Positions 1 to 7,101 of a DNA stretch of 32,161 bases are shown here, one piece after another; within the stretch, counting starts at the first letter, position 1, and every line of letters begins with the position of its first letter. Source of the stretch: Nonomuraea aridisoli (GTDB lineage Bacteria > Actinomycetota > Actinomycetes > Streptosporangiales > Streptosporangiaceae); NCBI RefSeq assembly GCF_003236395.1, contig NZ_POUD01000084.1:1-32161 (forward strand), given 5' to 3'. A program made the translations under genes and the position numbers. The notes under the pieces are model-generated. The model had not been told where the DNA came from and ran no database searches. It saw nothing but the letters and a program-made list of their open reading frames with translations.

Positions 1-105
1 CTGCCATCCACGCACCTCACCCTCGACGACGACACATGCCTATCGAGGGTGACCGATCAGCCCGCCTTCACGCATCTTCAACCGATGCCTCAATCGACCC
101 GGTGA

Positions 106-222
106 ACGTTCGTGGTCACCCCACTAGACATCGCGGAGGTCGCCACGCTCGATCGCCGTCACTTCACCGTGGTCCGGCCCGCACATGTGGGCTCGCTGGT
201 TCTGCTCCCCGAAGAGCTGTGA
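106..222 (+). pseudogene. 3' remnant of a VapC-like PIN-domain toxin gene
   Basis: This frame is open only after the stop at 103-105 and runs 38 codons to TGA at 220-222. It ends in VATLDRRHFTVVRP followed by a leucine-rich tail and LPEEL. That is the typical end of VapC-family PIN ribonucleases, where the last strand carries the acidic residue of the ATLDRRHF motif. The N-terminal two thirds, including the other catalytic acids and any start codon, are missing, so I read it as a decayed gene end. The identification rests on motif recognition over a short stretch. It sits directly before another gene stub (msrA), which fits a recombination scar. Confidence 0.6.
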
Positions 223-235
223 ATTGCTATCTGGA

Positions 236-316
236 GTGAACCGCTACCACCAGCAGTACCTGTACAAGGTCCCGAACGGCTACTGCGGCATCGGCGTCGC
301 CCGCCCGTCGACCTGA
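236..316 (+). pseudogene. msrA: 3' remnant of peptide-methionine (S)-S-oxide reductase gene
   Basis: The translation contains YHQQYLYKVPNGYCGIG followed by VARPST and a stop. This matches the conserved C-terminal HQQYL-K-P-GYCGIGG-G segment of MsrA, the enzyme that reduces methionine-S-sulfoxide. The glycine-rich GGTG step seen in intact proteins looks shortened. Nothing of the catalytic N-terminal half (GCFW motif) is present upstream, where the PIN remnant lies instead. It is a short dead fragment and the assignment depends on this one motif. Confidence 0.65.
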
Positions 317-340
317 TCTCCGGCGAGGCGTAGACCTGCG

Positions 341-348
341 GAGACAGC
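341..348. repeat. Left 8-bp target-site duplication of the IS256-family element
   Basis: GAGACAGC abuts the left end of the IS256-family element at 349. The identical octamer follows the right end at 3433-3440. IS256-family insertions are known to duplicate 8-9 bp of target. Confidence 0.85.
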
Positions 349-387
349 GGGTCTGTCTAGATAACGGTGTATCTCGATGTTGATTGG

Positions 388-1098
<711 letters not shown>

Positions 1099-1122
1099 GG
1101 CTCTGTCGCAGATTGCGTGATC
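1099..1122. repeat. Left terminal inverted repeat of ISL3-family element
   Basis: This 24-bp end is the exact reverse complement of 2759-2782. It probably holds the transposase binding site. Confidence 0.93.
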
Positions 1123-1223
1123 CTTGGTTCGTCGGTCTGGTTGCAGGTTCCCGGAAGGAATAATGATCTTCGTGTCTTGCGCATTGGATTGACGTTCTGC
1201 TTCCGCACCTGACGGTTCTGACC

Positions 1224-2759
1224 GTGGAGGATGCCAAGCGCGAGGGCGGGATAGTGAGTATTCGTGCTCGGGTAAGCGGGGTGCGAGCGGCGTGTACGAG
1301 CTGTGGCGGCGTATCGGCTCGGGTTCACGGCAGGTACGTGCGCCGGCTCAAGGACGCCGTGGTGGGTGGTGCCTGCGTGATCATCGAGTTGGTGGTCAGG
1401 CGTTTTCGCTGTGTGAGCGTCAAGTGTCCGGTGAAGACGTTCGCCGAGCAGGTGCCGGGCCTGACCCGGCCGCATGCGCGCTTCACCGACACCCTGCAGC
1501 AGGTGCTGGCATCGATAGGAATGGAGTTGGCGGGCCGGGCCGGCGTTCGCCTGGCAGCCTCGCTGGGTCTGCAAGTGGGCCGTGACACCCTGCTGCGTCG
1601 CGTCAGGGCTTTGCCTGAGCAGCCGATCGGACACGTGCGAGTGCTGGGTGTCGATGACTTCGCCACACGTAAGGGTCACCGCTACGGCACGATCATGGTG
1701 GATCTGGAAACCCGCAGGGTCGTGGACATGATCGACGGCAGGGACGGGGGCGCTCTGGCAGCGTGGCTGCGTGACCACCCGTTACCGGAGGTAATCTGCC
1801 GAGATCGAGCAGGCGGCTACGCTGACGGGGCACGCCAAGGCGCACCCGACGCAGTGCAAGTGGCAGACCGGTTCCATCTGTGGCAGAACCTCGGCCAGGC
1901 CGTGGAGAAGGACGTCGCCACCGTCCGCCACGACCTCGCACCAGCGCTGGCCGCCGAGGTCGCAGCCACCTGCACCGCCGACCCACCACCCGTGATGCAC
2001 CACCGCGAGCTCAAAGTCGTCACCCGACTGCGTCAACATCACGCCGCGGTGCATGAGCTGCTGAAACAAGGTCTCAGCAAGGCAGCCATCGGCCGAGAGC
2101 TTAGCCTGCACCCCGCAACCGTCCGCAAGCTGGCCAACGCCGCCGAGGTCGACACTGTGATCGCCATGAGTCAAAACCGTGCCAGCATCCTGGACGGATA
2201 CCACGAACACCTGCACCGCCGCTGGAACGAGGGCATTCGAAACGCCGCCCAGCTCACCCGAGAGATCACCACGCTCGGATACTCCGGCACCGAGCAGCAA
2301 GTGCAACGCTACCTACGGCGCTTTCGCACCGGTGCCGGTCAGATCGCCATCCCCGCCCCCAGGCCGCCTTCGGGCCGCGACATCACCCGCTGGATCATGT
2401 CCAACCCCGACAACCTGAGCTCCGACGATGCCGGTCAGCTGCAAACCCTTCGCAAACGCAGCCGCGCTCTGACCCGGCTGGCCCGGCACGTCCAGGACTT
2501 CGCCCTCATGATGACCCAGCTCCACGGCCACCAGCTCGACGCCTGGATCTCCGCGGCCGAAAAGGATTCATTCACCGCGCTGGCTTCCTTCGCCCGCAAC
2601 CTCCGCCGGGATCTCGATGCTGTCCGCAACGGCCTGACACTGCCTCACAGCTCCGGCCCTGTCGAAGGGCACGTCAATCGCGTCAAGATGCTCAAACGAC
2701 AAATGTTCGGCCGCGCGAAACTTGACCTGCTACGCAAACGCACCCTGCGTTCCGCCTAG
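1224..2759 (+). CDS. ISL3-family transposase
   Basis: This is a DDE transposase that moves the surrounding element. An N-terminal zinc-ribbon-like region (CTSCGG then VHGRYVRRL, and RRFRC with a following C-P) precedes the family signature FAEQVPGLTRPHARFT. The catalytic core shows VLGVDDFATRKGHRYGTIMVD, ICRDRAGGYADG, VADRFHLWQNL and the C-terminal glutamate in SSGPVEGHVNRVKMLKRQM. The stop codon TAG overlaps the first base of the right inverted repeat. The start is the first canonical codon, GTG 1224. However, the frame is open back to 1167 and reads DVLLPHLTVLT just before it, which resembles the usual ISL3 N-terminus. The true start may thus be an unusual codon upstream, such as ATT 1188. 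No frameshift is seen. Confidence 0.92.
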   Translation: MEDAKREGGIVSIRARVSGVRAACTSCGGVSARVHGRYVRRLKDAVVGGACVIIELVVRRFRCVSVKCPVKTFAEQVPGLTRPHARFTDTLQQVLASIGMELAGRAGVRLAASLGLQVGRDTLLRRVRALPEQPIGHVRVLGVDDFATRKGHRYGTIMVDLETRRVVDMIDGRDGGALAAWLRDHPLPEVICRDRAGGYADGARQGAPDAVQVADRFHLWQNLGQAVEKDVATVRHDLAPALAAEVAATCTADPPPVMHHRELKVVTRLRQHHAAVHELLKQGLSKAAIGRELSLHPATVRKLANAAEVDTVIAMSQNRASILDGYHEHLHRRWNEGIRNAAQLTREITTLGYSGTEQQVQRYLRRFRTGAGQIAIPAPRPPSGRDITRWIMSNPDNLSSDDAGQLQTLRKRSRALTRLARHVQDFALMMTQLHGHQLDAWISAAEKDSFTALASFARNLRRDLDAVRNGLTLPHSSGPVEGHVNRVKMLKRQMFGRAKLDLLRKRTLRSA

Positions 2760-2782
2760 ATCACGCAATCTGCGACAGAGCC
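2759..2782. repeat. Right terminal inverted repeat of ISL3-family element
   Basis: This is the perfect complement of 1099-1122. It overlaps the last base of the transposase stop codon and is followed by the second CGCAGCTT duplication at 2783-2790. Confidence 0.93.
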
Positions 2783-3384
2783 CGCAGCTTGACGTGGATG
2801 GCATCGATGAAGATCACCGGATAGACCGGGTCGAGCGGCCGGTTCTGCCATTCGGCCATGCCGTCCAGCACCTTGTCGGTAATCGTGGAGATGGTCTGCT
2901 TGGAGACTTCGGCTCCGTAGACCTCGGCCAGATGCGCGGAGATCTCGCCGGTGGTCAGCCCCTTGGCGGCCAGCGAGATCACCATCTCATCGACACCGGA
3001 CAGGCGCCGCTGCCGCTTGCGCACGATCTTCGGCTCGAAGCTGCCGTCCCGATCACGCGGCACGGTGATCTCGACCGGCCCGACATCGGTGAGGACGGTC
3101 TTGGACCGGCCGCCGTTGCGGGTGTTGCCGGTCTCGTTGCCGGAGCGTTCGTGCTTGTCATGGCCGAGATGGTCGGTGATCTCACCCTCCAGCGCGGACT
3201 CCAGCACCAGCTTGGTCAGCCGGCCCAGCAGCCCGTTCTCACCGACCAGTTCCACGCCTTCGGCGCGGGCCTGATCGACCAGCCGGGTCACCAGCTCTCG
3301 ATCCGTCGAATCGTCCGGCTTCTTGCGCGCCACCGCGGCGTCCTCCAGGTCGATCTCCGTCGATGCCTGGATCACAGTACTCAT
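2783..3384 (-). pseudogene. IS256-family transposase, N-terminal part (split by insertion)
   Basis: The N-terminal half of the transposase starts at ATG 3384 (MSTVIQASTEIDLEDA). The start was chosen because GGAGG lies about 8 bp upstream; an earlier ATG at 3399 would put that site inside the gene. The segment includes the typical GNTRNGGRSKTV and VEITVPRDRDGSFEP motifs and the first catalytic aspartate in VIFIDAIHVKLR. The native sequence ends at 2783. The frame then runs a few codons into the ISL3 terminal repeat (ALSQIA) and stops at 2761. It would make a truncated, probably inactive protein of about 207 residues. Confidence 0.87.
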
Positions 3385-3432
3385 CAGGTGTGCCTCCATG
3401 ATCAGGAGTTACACCGTTGTTCTTACAGTCCC

Positions 3433-3440
3433 GAGACAGC
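3433..3440. repeat. Right 8-bp target-site duplication of the IS256-family element
   Basis: This GAGACAGC is identical to 341-348 and directly follows the right end of the element at 3432. Confidence 0.85.
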
Positions 3441-3446
3441 TGAAAT

Positions 3447-3491
3447 CTGACCCGTGATCGCCCGGTCTGTCCGGCGCCGATCATGGGTCAG
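3447..3491. repeat. 14-bp inverted repeat upstream of the HTH antitoxin-like gene
   Basis: CTGACCCGTGATCG (3447-3460) and CGATCATGGGTCAG (3478-3491) are complementary at 13 of 14 positions around a 17-nt loop. It lies 53 bp before the ATG at 3545, so it could be an operator, or a hairpin ending transcription that leaves the insertion element. There is no T run after it. Confidence 0.5.
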
Positions 3492-3544
3492 CGCCGATTT
3501 CGGTGGTAGGGCTGCTGCGGATACTGCGAGGAGCGGGTGTCGCC

Positions 3545-3916
3545 ATGACAGACGTGCAGGCCAAGCGAGTTCAGCCGGGGAGCATCGATGCCGAGGTAGC
3601 CGGCCGCGCGGTGCGCCGGATCAAGGACTACCTCATGCGGTATCCCGAGCAGCCGATCGTTCGAGTCGCGGGTGAGCACGGAGGTGAGGATCCGTTGATC
3701 CTGCCTTGCGAAGCCGTGAGTCTGCTCGCCTTCATCCTTGCTCAAGCAGCCGAAGGACGCGGAGTCACGGTCATTCCGTCGCATGCCGAGCTGACGACAC
3801 AGCAAGCGGCGGACATGCTGAACGTCTCGCGCCCATACCTGATCAAGCTGCTGGAGACGGGAGAGATGACGTCGGCTGATCAGCTCGCTGCCCTGGGGCA
3901 AGAGCTGGGTGTCTGA
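3545..3916 (+). CDS. Excisionase-type HTH antitoxin-like protein, probably internally deleted
   Basis: The 123-residue product has the signature LTTQQAADMLNVSRPYLIKL at about residues 80-100. This is the MerR/excisionase-like helix-turn-helix of antitoxins usually paired with PIN toxins. In intact relatives the helix is followed by a GEIP-KVGTHRR-type wing and a short helical tail. Here LLETGEM jumps straight to TSADQLAALGQELGV, so some 25-30 residues of wing appear lost by an in-frame deletion (family knowledge plus inference). ATG 3545 was chosen; an upstream in-frame GTG at 3503 is possible. No PIN partner gene follows, although a PIN gene stub lies before the insertion element. It may be a non-functional relic. 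Confidence 0.7.
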   Translation: MTDVQAKRVQPGSIDAEVAGRAVRRIKDYLMRYPEQPIVRVAGEHGGEDPLILPCEAVSLLAFILAQAAEGRGVTVIPSHAELTTQQAADMLNVSRPYLIKLLETGEMTSADQLAALGQELGV

Positions 3917-4016
3917 GCAGCACAACCTTGCCGCCAACCAGCCCGACATCCCTGAAGAAAAGCTCGGCGAGCTTTCGCTGCCTGATGAACTCGCCGCTGC
4001 CCTTCGAGCGGGTTGA
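3909..4016 (+). CDS. Possible 35-residue ORF overlapping the HTH antitoxin-like gene
   Basis: GTG 3909 overlaps the preceding stop codon region by 8 bp and opens a frame ending at TGA 4014-4016. The product is acidic and leucine-rich, ending LPDELAAALRAG. I do not recognise a family. It could be a small translationally coupled protein or the remnant of the missing partner gene. Coding bias is not distinctive, so this is a weak call. Confidence 0.2.
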   Translation: MSEQHNLAANQPDIPEEKLGELSLPDELAAALRAG

Positions 4017-4115
4017 AGTCGGCGCCGGGCCTCCTGCCCGTCGGCTGACGTTCGGAGACGCGTAGGAATAGGTAGCGGCCGGATCCTTGCGCGCAGCACG
4101 AAGACCGGTATTTTG

Positions 4116-4134
4116 CTACTTCGAGTAGTAAACT
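4116..4134 (+). promoter_or_regulatory. Operator-like palindrome and leaderless -10 of the toxin-antitoxin operon
   Basis: CTACT-TCG-AGTAG (4116-4128) is a perfect short inverted repeat. It abuts TAAACT (4129-4134), a good -10 hexamer (TANNNT). Six bases separate the hexamer from ATG 4141 and no Shine-Dalgarno is visible, so the transcript probably begins at the start codon. A palindrome touching the -10 fits autorepression by the RHH antitoxin. Confidence 0.5.
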
Positions 4135-4140
4135 AAGCTC

Positions 4141-4452
4141 ATGAGCATGCCAGAACGGGACTTCGCCCCAGGAGACGGCCCGGCCGCCAAGGTCAGTGTG
4201 TCTCTGAGAACGGGCAACATTCGCGCCGTCCGAGAGCGAGTCGGGGCCCGCGGGTTTTCCGCCTACGTCGATGCCGCGGTGGAGCGTCAGATCGAGCGGG
4301 ATCTCTTGGAGGAGGCTCTGCAGGCGAACGAGGCCGCTGCCGGACCGATCCCACAGTCTTTGCGTGATGAGGCGGCGGAACTGTTCCGCCGCGTCAAGTC
4401 GGCCCCTGAGCTCCAAGAGGGGGACGGATGGCGCGCGCACGAAGCAGGTTGA
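4141..4452 (+). CDS. RHH-type antitoxin (VapB/CcdA-like)
   Basis: The 103-residue protein has a ribbon-helix-helix-like N-terminal half: the strand KVSVSL, then RERVGARGFSAYVDAAVERQ as helices. A long acidic C-terminal tail (EEALQANEAAAGP onwards) follows, of the kind that wraps and inhibits the toxin. It directly precedes and overlaps a PIN-domain gene by 25 bp, the classic antitoxin-first type II arrangement. The start ATG 4141 lies 6 bp after a -10-like TAAACT and has no ribosome binding site, suggesting leaderless translation. The antitoxin and toxin should form a DNA-binding complex that represses this promoter (inferred from family behaviour). Confidence 0.75.
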   Translation: MSMPERDFAPGDGPAAKVSVSLRTGNIRAVRERVGARGFSAYVDAAVERQIERDLLEEALQANEAAAGPIPQSLRDEAAELFRRVKSAPELQEGDGWRAHEAG

Positions 4453-4844
4453 GCGCCGGCACCCTTGTTCTCGACTGCGACGGGCTCGTGAAGTGGTGTG
4501 AGGCCGACCAGCGAGTGACAGCGTTCGTACGGGAGGCGCAGGACAACGACTTTCGGGTTGTGGTCAGCGCGATGACACCGATCGAGGCACAAGACGTCCG
4601 TGTCAGAAGCGATCGTCTCAGGTGGTATCTGTCCCGGCTGAAGATCGAGCCCGTGACTGAGGACATCTCGTCGTGCGCGATCGAGCTTCTGCGGGATACC
4701 GGCCTGCACGGTCACAAGTACGCCATTGACGCTGTGGTCGCGGCCACCGCACTGCGCTCGGTACGTCCGGCCATTGTTCTGACATCCGACGAGGACGACA
4801 TGAGCAGTCTGTGCGGGAAAGCGGTGCTGGTGGCTTCTACCTGA
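4428..4844 (+). CDS. PIN-domain toxin (VapC-like ribonuclease)
   Basis: The 138-residue PIN protein retains the expected acidic positions: D16/D18 in LVLDCDGLVKW, E53 in TPIEAQ, D101 in HKYAIDAVVAATAL and D121-D124 in LTSDEDDMSSL. VapC toxins are Mg-dependent RNases that cut tRNA or rRNA when the labile antitoxin is lost. ATG 4428 lies inside the antitoxin gene (25-bp overlap), implying translational coupling. Unlike the PIN stub near position 200, this copy is full length with no visible defect. Confidence 0.8.
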   Translation: MARARSRLSAGTLVLDCDGLVKWCEADQRVTAFVREAQDNDFRVVVSAMTPIEAQDVRVRSDRLRWYLSRLKIEPVTEDISSCAIELLRDTGLHGHKYAIDAVVAATALRSVRPAIVLTSDEDDMSSLCGKAVLVAST

Positions 4845-4864
4845 GGCGATCAGGGTTGTCATCC

Positions 4865-4877
4865 GTCAGGTCCTGAC
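4865..4877. repeat. 13-bp perfect palindrome between the toxin and reductase genes
   Basis: GTCAGG-T-CCTGAC lies 20 bp after the toxin stop codon, in the 136-bp gap before the next gene. It is too short for a convincing terminator and could be an operator. Nothing else is recognisable in this gap apart from the reductase ribosome binding site. Confidence 0.3.
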
Positions 4878-4980
4878 CGTTTCCGCGGTGACTGCGTTGT
4901 GGTGTCGAGACGGGCGGGGCGGCTCCGACCTTCTGGTGAAGGCGTCGGACGGCGGCGCTGGGCGGCGAAGGAGGCGTGCG

Positions 4981-5547
4981 ATGGGCAAGGTCGTGCTGGA
5001 TGTGTCGATGTCGCTGGACGGGTTCACGGCCGGGCCGAACGTCAGGGCGGACGAGCCCATGGGGGACGGCGGTGAACGGCTGCACGAGTGGATGGCCGGG
5101 GAAGGGCCGGACGGCGCGGTCGACATCGATGTCCGCCGGCAGGTGGACGCGGCGGTGGGGGCCACCGTCATCGGACGGCGTACCTTCGACCTCGGCGTGG
5201 GCCCGTGGGGCGGCACGCCATGGCCCGGCGTCCCGAGCTTCGTGGTCACCCACCGGATCAGGGAGGACCTTCTCGGCGACAACGGCGGGACGTTCGCGTT
5301 CGACGGACTGGAGGCCGCGGTCCGGCGCGCCAAGGACGCCGCGGGGGACAAGGTCGTCCTGGTGCTGGGCGCGGACGTCGCGCGGCAACTGCTGCGGGCC
5401 GGCCTGCTCGACGAGGTGCACATCCACCTCGTTCCGCTGCTGCTGGGGGCGGGCACGCCGTTGTTCGCCGGGGAACGCGCCGAGCTGATCCCGAAGGGGA
5501 AACCCGTCACAGGGGCGGTGACCCACCTGAGCTACCGGGTCTCGTAG
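4981..5547 (+). CDS. Dihydrofolate reductase / RibD C-terminal-domain family reductase
   Basis: The 188-residue protein opens with GKVVLDVSMSLDGFTAGPNV, the standard start of the RibD-C/DHFR-like family. It continues with VIGRRTFDLG, FVVTHR and VLVLGADVARQLLRAGLLDEVHIHLVP. The family uses NADPH to reduce pteridine- or pyrimidine-like substrates, and the substrate of such stand-alone members is generally unknown. ATG 4981 was chosen because AAGGAGG sits about 8 bp upstream. An earlier GTG at 4888 would add residues unlike the family. Confidence 0.85.
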   Translation: MGKVVLDVSMSLDGFTAGPNVRADEPMGDGGERLHEWMAGEGPDGAVDIDVRRQVDAAVGATVIGRRTFDLGVGPWGGTPWPGVPSFVVTHRIREDLLGDNGGTFAFDGLEAAVRRAKDAAGDKVVLVLGADVARQLLRAGLLDEVHIHLVPLLLGAGTPLFAGERAELIPKGKPVTGAVTHLSYRVS

Positions 5548-5548
5548 C

Positions 5549-5577
5549 TTGACGCTTGTTCATAAGAGATGTACCAC
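5549..5577 (+). promoter_or_regulatory. Weak candidate promoter before the CPT-like kinase gene
   Basis: TTGACG (5549-5554) is a good -35 hexamer just after the reductase stop codon. The best hexamer 17 bp later, TACCAC (5572-5577), is only a partial -10. The remaining leader to the GTG at 5676 holds a GGGGGAGG purine run at 5653-5660 and nothing else I recognise. Confidence 0.25.
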
Positions 5578-5675
5578 CTCTGGGTGCGGGAGCTGCCCGG
5601 AGATCTGATCGGCCCTGTTCGGTGGCGTTGGTTAATCGGTTTCGGGGCTGGTGGGGGAGGCTTTACGGTGGCGGG

Positions 5676-6215
5676 GTGACTCAGGTGATCGTGCTCAACG
5701 GTGGTTCCAGTTCGGGGAAGTCGGGGATCGCCCGGTGTCTGCAGGCGGTGCTGCCGGATCCCTGGCTGAGTCTCAGCGTTGACACGCTGGTCGACGCGAT
5801 GCCCCTGTCCTTGCGGTCGTCGGATGCCGGGATCGAGTTCGGCGCGGACGGTGAAGTGATCGTGGGGCCGGAGTTCGGGAAGCTGGACGCGGCGTGGTCG
5901 GAGGGGGTCGCCGCGATGGCGCGCGCCGGCGCCCGGATCGTCGTCGACGACGTCTTCCTCGGGGGAGCGGCGTCCCAGCAGCGGTGGCAGAAGCGTTTCG
6001 ACGGGCTGGACGTGTTGTGGGTGGGCGTCCGGTGCGACAGCGCGGTGGCGACGGGCCGGGAGATGGCGCGCGGCGACCGGGTCGCCGGGATGGCCGCGTT
6101 GCAGGCGGAGGTCGTCCACGAGGGCGTGTACTACGACCTGGAGGTGGACACCACGCATCGCGAGGCCCTGGACTGCGCCCGCGTCATCGCCGGGCGGGTC
6201 ACCCGGGCTCAGTGA
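5676..6215 (+). CDS. Chloramphenicol phosphotransferase-like P-loop kinase
   Basis: A Walker A motif GGSSSGKSGIARCLQ occurs at residues 8-22 of the 179-residue product. LSLSVDTLVDAMP and IVVDDVFLGG (Walker B-like) follow, then the lid-region arginines of REMARGDRVAGMA. This layout is typical of the CPT family, small ATP-dependent kinases named after the Streptomyces venezuelae enzyme that phosphorylates chloramphenicol. Most relatives have unknown substrates, so resistance should not be assumed. GTG 5676 was picked because the P-loop strand VIVLNG should start near the N-terminus; a longer in-frame start at 5556 is possible. It converges with the MmyB-type regulator gene, overlapping it by 7 bp. 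Confidence 0.75.
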   Translation: MTQVIVLNGGSSSGKSGIARCLQAVLPDPWLSLSVDTLVDAMPLSLRSSDAGIEFGADGEVIVGPEFGKLDAAWSEGVAAMARAGARIVVDDVFLGGAASQQRWQKRFDGLDVLWVGVRCDSAVATGREMARGDRVAGMAALQAEVVHEGVYYDLEVDTTHREALDCARVIAGRVTRAQ

Positions 6216-7009
6216 CGCAGGCGGCGGAGGGCGGCGGCCGACGGGCTGCCGGGGGCCGGGTGGTAGGCGATGATGACCTGGCCGTCCGTGCCGGCCACGT
6301 CCAGGGTGTGGCGGTGCAGGGTCAGCGGGCCGGCGACGGGGTGGTGGAATTCCTTGGTCTCGTCGCGGGTCGGGCGGACGTCGTGGCGGGCCCACAGGCG
6401 GCGGAAGTCCTCGCTGGACGACGAGAGCTCTTCGACCAGGTCCCGCAGGGCCGGATCGGCGGCGGTGGCGACGGCGCGCAGGGCGGCCACCGAGCCGGCC
6501 GCGACGGCCTCCCACCGCGGGAACAGGTCGCGGGTGCCCGGGTCCAGGAAGACGTCCCGGACGAGGTTGTGACCGGGGCGGTACATGGGGGCGAGGGCGA
6601 CGGCGGTGGCGTTGGCCGCCAGCACGTCGAAGCGCCGGCCGCGCAGGTAGGCGGGGATGTCCGTCCAGGCGTCGAGCAGGTGCCGGGTGCCGGGGGCGGC
6701 GCGTTCCGGTGAGCGGTGCGGCGGCCGGGCCGGCCGTTTCGACGTGGCGCGGGCCAGGGCGTGCAGGTGGGCCGTGAGGTCGGGGTCGAGGCGCAGGGCG
6801 GCGCCGAGCGCGTCGAGGACCTGCTCGGAGGGGTGGCGGTCGCGGCCCTGCTCCAGACGGGTCAGGTAGGCGAGACTCACCCCGGCGAGCGTGGCGAGCT
6901 CGTCGCGGCGCAGGCCGGCGACCCGGCGGCGTCCGGTCGAGGGCAGTCCGACGTCCTCCGGGCGCACCCGCGCGCGGCGGGCCTGGAGGAAGCTGCCTAG
7001 GGCGTTCAT
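6209..7009 (-). CDS. MmyB-type helix-turn-helix transcriptional regulator
   Basis: The 266-residue protein begins ALGSFLQARRARVRPEDVGL, then GRRRVAGLRRDELATLAGVS and YLTRLEQGRDRHPSEQVLDA. This is the XRE-type HTH of the actinobacterial MmyB-like family. The C-terminal ligand-binding PAS-like domain shows DVLAANATAVAL and the late motif ETKEFHHPVAGPLTLHRHTL. Such regulators commonly lie divergent from a short-chain dehydrogenase they control, as here. In the MmyB crystal structure this domain binds a fatty-acid-like ligand (from memory). Start ATG 7009 fits the family N-terminus. The 92-bp divergent spacer holds a 12-bp palindrome. Confidence 0.85.
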   Translation of the reverse strand: MNALGSFLQARRARVRPEDVGLPSTGRRRVAGLRRDELATLAGVSLAYLTRLEQGRDRHPSEQVLDALGAALRLDPDLTAHLHALARATSKRPARPPHRSPERAAPGTRHLLDAWTDIPAYLRGRRFDVLAANATAVALAPMYRPGHNLVRDVFLDPGTRDLFPRWEAVAAGSVAALRAVATAADPALRDLVEELSSSSEDFRRLWARHDVRPTRDETKEFHHPVAGPLTLHRHTLDVAGTDGQVIIAYHPAPGSPSAAALRRLRH

Positions 7010-7043
7010 GACGTCCGCCAGTGTACGTACGCCCGCGGCGGCG

Positions 7044-7055
7044 AGGGTGCACCCT
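7044..7055. promoter_or_regulatory. 12-bp perfect palindrome in the divergent regulator-SDR spacer
   Basis: AGGGTGCACCCT is perfectly self-complementary and central in the 92-bp spacer between the divergent starts at 7009 and 7102. Nearby GTACGTAC (7023-7030) is a second, shorter palindrome. Either could bind the MmyB-type regulator and control both genes; this is inferred from position only. Confidence 0.45.
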
Positions 7056-7101
7056 GTCGCGGTACTGGTTAGCCCGATGGGCCCTCGGCAGAGTCGTCGG
7101 C

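Larger units (their letters stand above)
1099..2782 (+). mobile_element. Complete ISL3-family insertion sequence (1684 bp)
   Basis: The ends, 1099-1122 and 2759-2782, are perfect 24-bp inverted repeats. The left begins GGCTCTGTCGCAGATTGCGT and the right ends in its exact complement. The flanks are perfect 8-bp duplications (CGCAGCTT). A single full-length ISL3-type transposase fills the interior. All hallmarks of an intact and probably recent insertion are present. Confidence 0.93.

Noticed and set aside
36..239. A 67-codon plus-strand ORF at the window start
   Set aside because: It is Arg/His-rich and motif-free. It overlaps the PIN-gene remnant, whose frame gives recognisable family sequence instead.
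2722..3450. A plus-strand ORF of 242 codons to the right of the ISL3 element
   Set aside because: It is antisense to the N-terminal part of the IS256 transposase, which has clear family motifs and a ribosome binding site.
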